In this document: positions 59,142-64,000 of the stretch, piece after piece
Position numbering within the stretch: the stretch's first letter is position 1
Layout of the letters: every line of letters starts with the position of its first letter
Assembly (NCBI GenBank): GCA_964036045.1
Contig: OZ038379.1
Span: 15,326,317 to 15,390,316 of the forward strand
DNA from: Eutreptiella sp. 'Long Island Sound 2002'
Taxonomy: Eukaryota > Euglenozoa > Euglenophyceae > Eutreptiales > Eutreptiaceae
Direction: 5' to 3'
DNA length: 64,000 nt
Notes under the pieces: generated by a model
Told to the model about the DNA's origin: nothing
What the model saw: the letters and a program-made list of their open reading frames with translations, nothing else
Databases searched by the model: none
Made by a program: the position numbers and the translations under genes

Positions 59142-61952
59142 AGTAATGGACATATTTGTGTTAGAACACTGTTTACAAAATTTTCTGTGCGCCACCTTTG
59201 GCCCCAAATGGAAACGATGGTCCCTGCCAATAGAGCCCGTTTCCCCAACCTCCCGGCTCTATTGACCGCACTCCCCAGCGTCCCGGATTGAAAATCCACG
59301 GCCCTTTGTGATATGGTGCAAAAAAAGTTTTTTGTGGCAGGGGATCAGAATTCGGTTCTGGATCTCGTTCTTGGAATCCCCCTGCCCGGTGTTGGGGGAC
59401 AGTGTTGGGGACAGTCACAATGAAAAGGTGCACAGAAACCAGCCACACAAAACATGGCTCATCAACGGTACCATAAGCACCAAACAACAGCCCCACACTG
59501 CTGTATTTGGATTCATGCAAAGCCATGTCCCTGCGGTCCGTAGTACACCATCACACCATTTCTAAGAGCCAAAGCGGGTGCCTTCTCTTTATTTAAGCTG
59601 AACGCATTGCGCGGGGGGTTGTGCCGTGTCCCCATATGGCCTGCTGGGATGGCCTGCTCTGATCCTCAATGACGGGAATGGCAATTTTCTCCCTGCAACT
59701 GTGAATTTCACCACCTCTAGTCCTATGAACCTCCGTCCAGCATTAAGCCTGGGTTCTAAGAAGGCTCGGCTCACCCACCGGGTACCCTCCCTCCCACCCC
59801 ATCCAAAGCAGTATCACAAGTGCAAAAGTGCATTGGATCATTCAGCCATGGCTTCTGAACACAGAGGGACACCAATATTCAAATGTATGTTCCCCTAACG
59901 ACTCTTTTGTTGAGCAACGCATGAGCAATACAACTCCTGTTCACACTCTCAAAAGGGGCAAGCTCCCGCATCCAACTCCTCCACAGGGTGAACACACCGG
60001 CATTCAAGCGCTGTAGCCACAGCGCAGGAAAGGTGTGTAGATCTGTATTGTTGCCCCCTGTGCCATGACCACCTGCGCTGTGTGCATTTGTGTGTGCGTG
60101 TGGGTGGGTGTGGGGGTGGGTGGGTGCATGTGCGTGTGCACGCGTGCATGCGCTGGGCGTACTTGTGTGTGTGTCTGTGCGCGCGTGCTCTACTTTGTCA
60201 ACAAGGCACATGTGGGTGTACATTGGAGGCATAGGAGGAGCACTCGGTCCGCAGGTGTGGATAGAGCATCAAAGAGGGTGCATGGCCCCAGCATGCCCCA
60301 TTATGGTCCGTCCCCTTGTGGGATCCATGCTGCAGTGGAGGAGAGGAGCCGGGCTAAGCCCTGGCACCCCTACCATCTGCCTCTACTCCTCCCGGCCGCT
60401 GTACAAAGAGGTAGCCTACCACACGAGGAATTGAGCACCAGATGTACACGGTGGCAGAAATGAAATACGGCAGCAGAGGATGCGGCGTGCCACTTCTGCC
60501 TGCCCCTTGAGTTGTCTCCACGTGAACTTTAAAAAGTGTGACGGTAACGCAAATGATCTCAGTTGAGCGGGGGTGTTGGTCCCCAAGCATGGATTGATTG
60601 GACTGGCTGGGCGCAAAAACTGACGGCCGCCGAAACAACATTAGCAGCGTCACCAACAACACTCATGTGCGCGGCAACACCAGCACCACCACCACCACAT
60701 GCACGGAATGCTTCCACTACTATCACAGCCACTGTAACAATGACCCAACGACATCCATTTCAAAGCAAGTTCTGAACACAATCCGATCACAGCAGGAATG
60801 ACCTAATCGCATCCCACGGGAGCCTCCCCACAAACGATCCATGGGTGCCCTGCTCCACGGAGTTGGAGCAACACACCATCTCTGGTACATGTGTAACCCA
60901 CCGCAAGAACCAATTACCCTCGTGCCAGATGGCTTGTACAACCCACTTGTTGGTAGAGGTCGGTGGTGGGAGACCGTGTGTGGTTCTGAGGGAGTGTGTG
61001 GTGACGGGCCTCAAAAGGTCAGGGGTGGGCTCCCCACTGAGCTCTAGCCGCGCCTTCACACGGCCTTCATGGCCCACCCAGCTCGCACAGGACCACCTTG
61101 TTCCATGCGCTTTGCTGGCTCATCCCCTAGTCCTCCCTGGCTGGAAGTAGGGCATTGCCATGGGCGGTTCCCGTGATCTCTCCTGCTTCAGCACTGGCTG
61201 GTCAGGGAACGTCCTCTCTTGTTTGTGCATGCCCCATGTCAGACCCCGGAAATGCAACAGCGCGGGTCTGAATGAAGTGAGACTCTGTGGAGGGAGCGAG
61301 CACTGACTGAGTGGGGAAACACCCCCTAGACCACCGATCCCCGTGAGAATCTGCGCCTTGTCTTCTGCTTCCCCTCGAGGCCTTATATGCTCATGTGATC
61401 ATACACTCACGCCCAGCAACACGAAACATGCACCACAGCGCTGGTGATGCATAACAGGGGACATCATAAGATTCCCAACCCAACAAGTGATAGCGCAGAG
61501 TGCACGGGTGCCGAACAAGCAGATGCATGGCCGCGGGTGGGGCCCAAGGCCTTTGCTTTTGTTGTTGCTGTTGCGGGTGTTGCTATTGCTGTTATTGACG
61601 TTGGTACCGAGGAGGAGATGCGTGGAAGAAAGCACTGGGGGAAGAAAGATGGGGACAGCACAACAGAAACAGCAGCAGCAGCACGATCACTGTCACTGTG
61701 ACCATCACTGTCACTACCACTGCCACTCAGTACTGCACTTCTACTCTGCTTCTCTAGCCCTGTAGCACTCCTCTATAATGTCCCTCGTCGGGAGCCCTCA
61801 ATCTATGTTGCCATCCCTGTCCTTGCACTGAGTGACACCGCCCCCTCAAAACGTTTTCCCACCGCTCCCGTTAGTTGGACTCAAAGCAGGGTGCACACCG
61901 CAGCTAAGAGTTGCTTCAGAGGGTTAGCAGACCACTGCAGACCTTCACATAC

Positions 61953-62543
61953 CTGCGGTTGCGCGCCGTTTTCAGGGCCGTTGGTGAAGCTACACATGCT
62001 CCACAGTACACCATCGGCGCGACGCAGCCGGGCACACGACACCCGCAGTAGAGCAATTAGGCACACAAACAAAGTGGAAAGGCCCAGCACCAGGCCCTTG
62101 CGGGGTGCTGCTAGGGATTGGCTCACAGGACTGCTGCTGGTGCTCGGACCGTTGGCTTTCACTCTCAGTCCTATTGCGTTGCTCCCTGCGCGTGGAGCGG
62201 CCCAGGCAGCGTGTACAGTGGTGGGGGCATCATGAGGCTTGACAGTCGGGCGGCTCAAGTGTCTGCGGATGTGGTCAAGGCCTTCACGGGGGCTGCGAGT
62301 TCCGACGTGGAGCAGAAGCACGTCTGAGCCCCAAAATCCGCTGCCCGCAGAGGCAAGACGTAGCACTGCCGTGCCAAGCACCAGGAGTACTGATGCCAAC
62401 ACAACAAGGATGCGCTGAGCACTGCGGCCTGTGTGCGGTACCTCGTGCTGAACGGGCAGCCACACCACGAAAGCTCGATCGTGGTCCGGGGTAGCGCTGG
62501 GGCAACCAGACATTCGCATCGTGTTAGTGCAATAGGTGCATGT
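61953..62543 (-). CDS. Exon of an unknown protein with two membrane spans
   Basis: The exon runs from acceptor CTTATTGCAG (62546-62544) to the strong donor CCGCAG|GTATGT (61952), phase 0 at both ends, 197 codons with no stop. An internal ATG (MRMSGCPS) could be the start if this is the first coding exon. Two hydrophobic segments are clear: RILVVLASVLLVLGTAVLRLA and GLVLGLSTLFVCLIALL, separated by a loop of about 75 residues rich in Ser, Pro and basic residues. Cys residues flank both ends. I do not recognise the family. Exons to the left of 61950 are required but not identified. Confidence 0.5.
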
Positions 62544-62737
62544 CTGCAATAAGCGGCAGTGATATCATACATTAAACGTGGCACAGCAACGGAAGCAATG
62601 CCCTGGAGCCAGGAAGCAGTATGGCAGGTTTTTGGACAATGGGCCAGCCCGGCACCCCAGCGCAAAGCATCAAAACCCCACACATCGACCCCTCGTCGAA
62701 TGGTAACGCACCCGGCCGCGGAATTTTTAGGGGGACG

Positions 62738-62956
62738 TCAGCCCCTGAACAAGTTGATGCGGTTAAGAACATTAAAAAAAGCATCAAAACCCCGGCAGGT
62801 CATATCCCGTTCCGGAACAAGCATTCTTGAATCGGCTCGTCCACCAGGGAATCCCTCGAAGTGGGGTCGCATTGGCCGATGGTACGGTGCCCTCAAGTGC
62901 GGGTGAAAGGAGTGCGCTGCCACCCCGCAGTCGCCCTGCACCTCAGTGCGCAGCAT
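62738..62956 (-). CDS. Possible upstream exon or small ORF, unknown
   Basis: An ATG at 62956 opens 72 codons (MLRTEVQGDCGVAAHSFH, then RPMRPHFEGFPGGRADSR, then ERDMTCRGFDAFFNVLNRI) to a TGA. The composition is protein-like, and a good acceptor (CAACTTGTTCAG) lies near its end, so it may be a 5' exon of the two-span protein gene. No donor of matching phase was found. Confidence 0.25.
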   Translation of the reverse strand: MLRTEVQGDCGVAAHSFHPHLRAPYHRPMRPHFEGFPGGRADSRMLVPERDMTCRGFDAFFNVLNRINLFRG

Positions 62957-63606
62957 AGAGGTGGCTTTGTCTAAACCACTGGAAAATCACATTGAGCCCA
63001 TTTACCACGATATCTCGAGCCTATTCCTCGCTCCTTCGCCAACTATCAAGATGAAGACCACTGCATGGCCTGTGCAAGCGAAGAGCCCTCTGAACAGGAG
63101 TTCACCCAAAACATTTGACCAACAACATGTCATGGTTGCGGAGGCCTATTGTCCCACAGTTTTGTAAGCAGGGGGACGCTCCACAGTCAAATTACACCAT
63201 ACACAGCTATATTGCAGATGGCTGTGCACCACATGGAGCGGTACATTGTATACTGAATGCTGATGGGCTAATCCAACGTCTGAGTGTTGCACAATTTTTT
63301 TTGTGCAAAAAATTTCACTCCAAAACGCACAACTGCCTAAACCCTCTGGGTGTTATACATATGGTGGCCCAGCCTCCAAAGTGTATTCCATGATGTGCAC
63401 ATCCCTAGAAAGTGTGGCCTCCCATCAATGAGATGCCTTGGGCCCTCATTTGACAACTAAGGAAGAGGAATGATGCGAGGACTCAGACCCTACACCCAGG
63501 TTAGTTTCCTGCAGATGCAGGGTGTATGCTCTTGTTGCTTTGACCAGACAAATGTCAAGTTGTTTGGTGTTCATCTTGACCACCCAAGAAATTGGCCGTT
63601 TGAAAA

Positions 63607-63960
63607 ATGATGAATAAAAGTAAAACCAAAATGGAGGTGCATGCTGTTGATTGCACCAATTTCTGTCCCATAAAAATCAAATTTGTAGCTGTCCAAAACA
63701 CAAGCAATGAATGCCTGAAGAAATTGCAGGAATACGCATGCATTATTGTGTTTCTCTCATCTTCATCACGCATCCAAACCCTGATTACAGGGACCTATGA
63801 CAGTTTTGCATCTATGCCAGATTGCATACGGGGACAGTCAGCACCCACATTTATGGCGTCAGAAGCATCCAAATCCAAAGTGTGGTTTGGGTCAGAGAGA
63901 ATTTCTACACATGCGCCCCTCAGGCACCGTCCTGAAGCTTGTGCGACACCCTTTTCCTGA
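63607..63960 (+). CDS. Weak plus-strand ORF, unknown
   Basis: The frame of 117 codons starts at an ATG (MMNKSKTKMEVHAVDC) and ends ACATPFS. It includes KIKFVAVQNTSNECLKKLQE and a Ser-rich segment. There is no recognisable domain, and neither splice sites nor neighbours support it. It is the only notable plus-strand frame in this AT-richer end of the window. Confidence 0.25.
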   Translation: MMNKSKTKMEVHAVDCTNFCPIKIKFVAVQNTSNECLKKLQEYACIIVFLSSSSRIQTLITGTYDSFASMPDCIRGQSAPTFMASEASKSKVWFGSERISTHAPLRHRPEACATPFS

Positions 63961-64000
63961 AGCGGTTGCCTCTCTACCCATCCCTTTTCCCTTGTGCACG

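Larger units (their letters stand above)
57100..61952. other. Repeat-rich stretch, no gene established
   Basis: The stretch contains CA microsatellites, G tracts (57285-57300) and GT-rich DNA at 60080-60180. A minus-strand frame at 60787-61077 (containing NKWVVQAIWHEG and ending DAIRSFLL) could be a downstream exon of the gene at 61953-62543, but no splice pair of matching phase was secured. Confidence 0.35.

Overview
This window is nuclear DNA of a eukaryote, most likely a protist or alga; I cannot name the lineage from sequence alone. Genes are split by GT-AG introns, coding exons are GC-rich, and intergenic and intronic DNA is full of microsatellites, dispersed repeats and very long G or C homopolymers. 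Almost all supportable coding sequence lies on the minus strand.

Layout: (1) 1-699 is the edge of an unidentified minus-strand gene that runs off the window. (2) About 0.9-12.3 kb is a visibly AT-rich zone holding one convincing two-exon gene of unknown function (2311-3010, 55-bp intron), two stretches of degenerate coding-like sequence, and several repeats. (3) From about 13 kb on the DNA is GC-rich. (4) Nine minus-strand exons between 49641 and 18586 assemble into one large gene: a candidate signal-peptide exon, seven exons that each encode one RCC1 beta-propeller repeat, and a 4.07-kb terminal exon. That terminal exon encodes a Ser/Thr/Pro-rich stalk, a small ectodomain, three membrane spans, a LIM-like zinc finger, an ankyrin-like repeat, a WWE domain and an Arg-Ser-Glu type mono-ADP-ribosyltransferase domain. 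The inferred product is a cell-surface receptor-like ADP-ribosyltransferase. (5) The intron between the sixth and seventh RCC1 exons is 13.5 kb, while its neighbours are 0.9-2.4 kb. The excess is explained by an apparent 11-kb insertion (about 24532-35585) with short terminal inverted repeats, ACTAGGTT fold-back clusters at both ends, a possible 11-bp target duplication, an 85-bp satellite array of about 117 copies, and a small gene fragment of its own. (6) 54490-56678 is a two-exon omega-amidase (NIT2) gene with an intact catalytic triad. (7) 57-64 kb holds one fairly well supported exon of an unknown two-span membrane protein and a few weak ORFs.

How the parts relate: the receptor-like gene and NIT2 are on the same strand but have no evident functional link. 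The most interesting objects are the domain combination of the receptor-like ADP-ribosyltransferase, its strictly one-blade-per-exon (153-bp, phase 1-1) organisation including a first blade exon broken by a 5-bp insertion, and the satellite-bearing insertion within its intron.

Limits: all splice sites were placed by eye from reading frame, phase and consensus. No transcript, alignment or database search was available.
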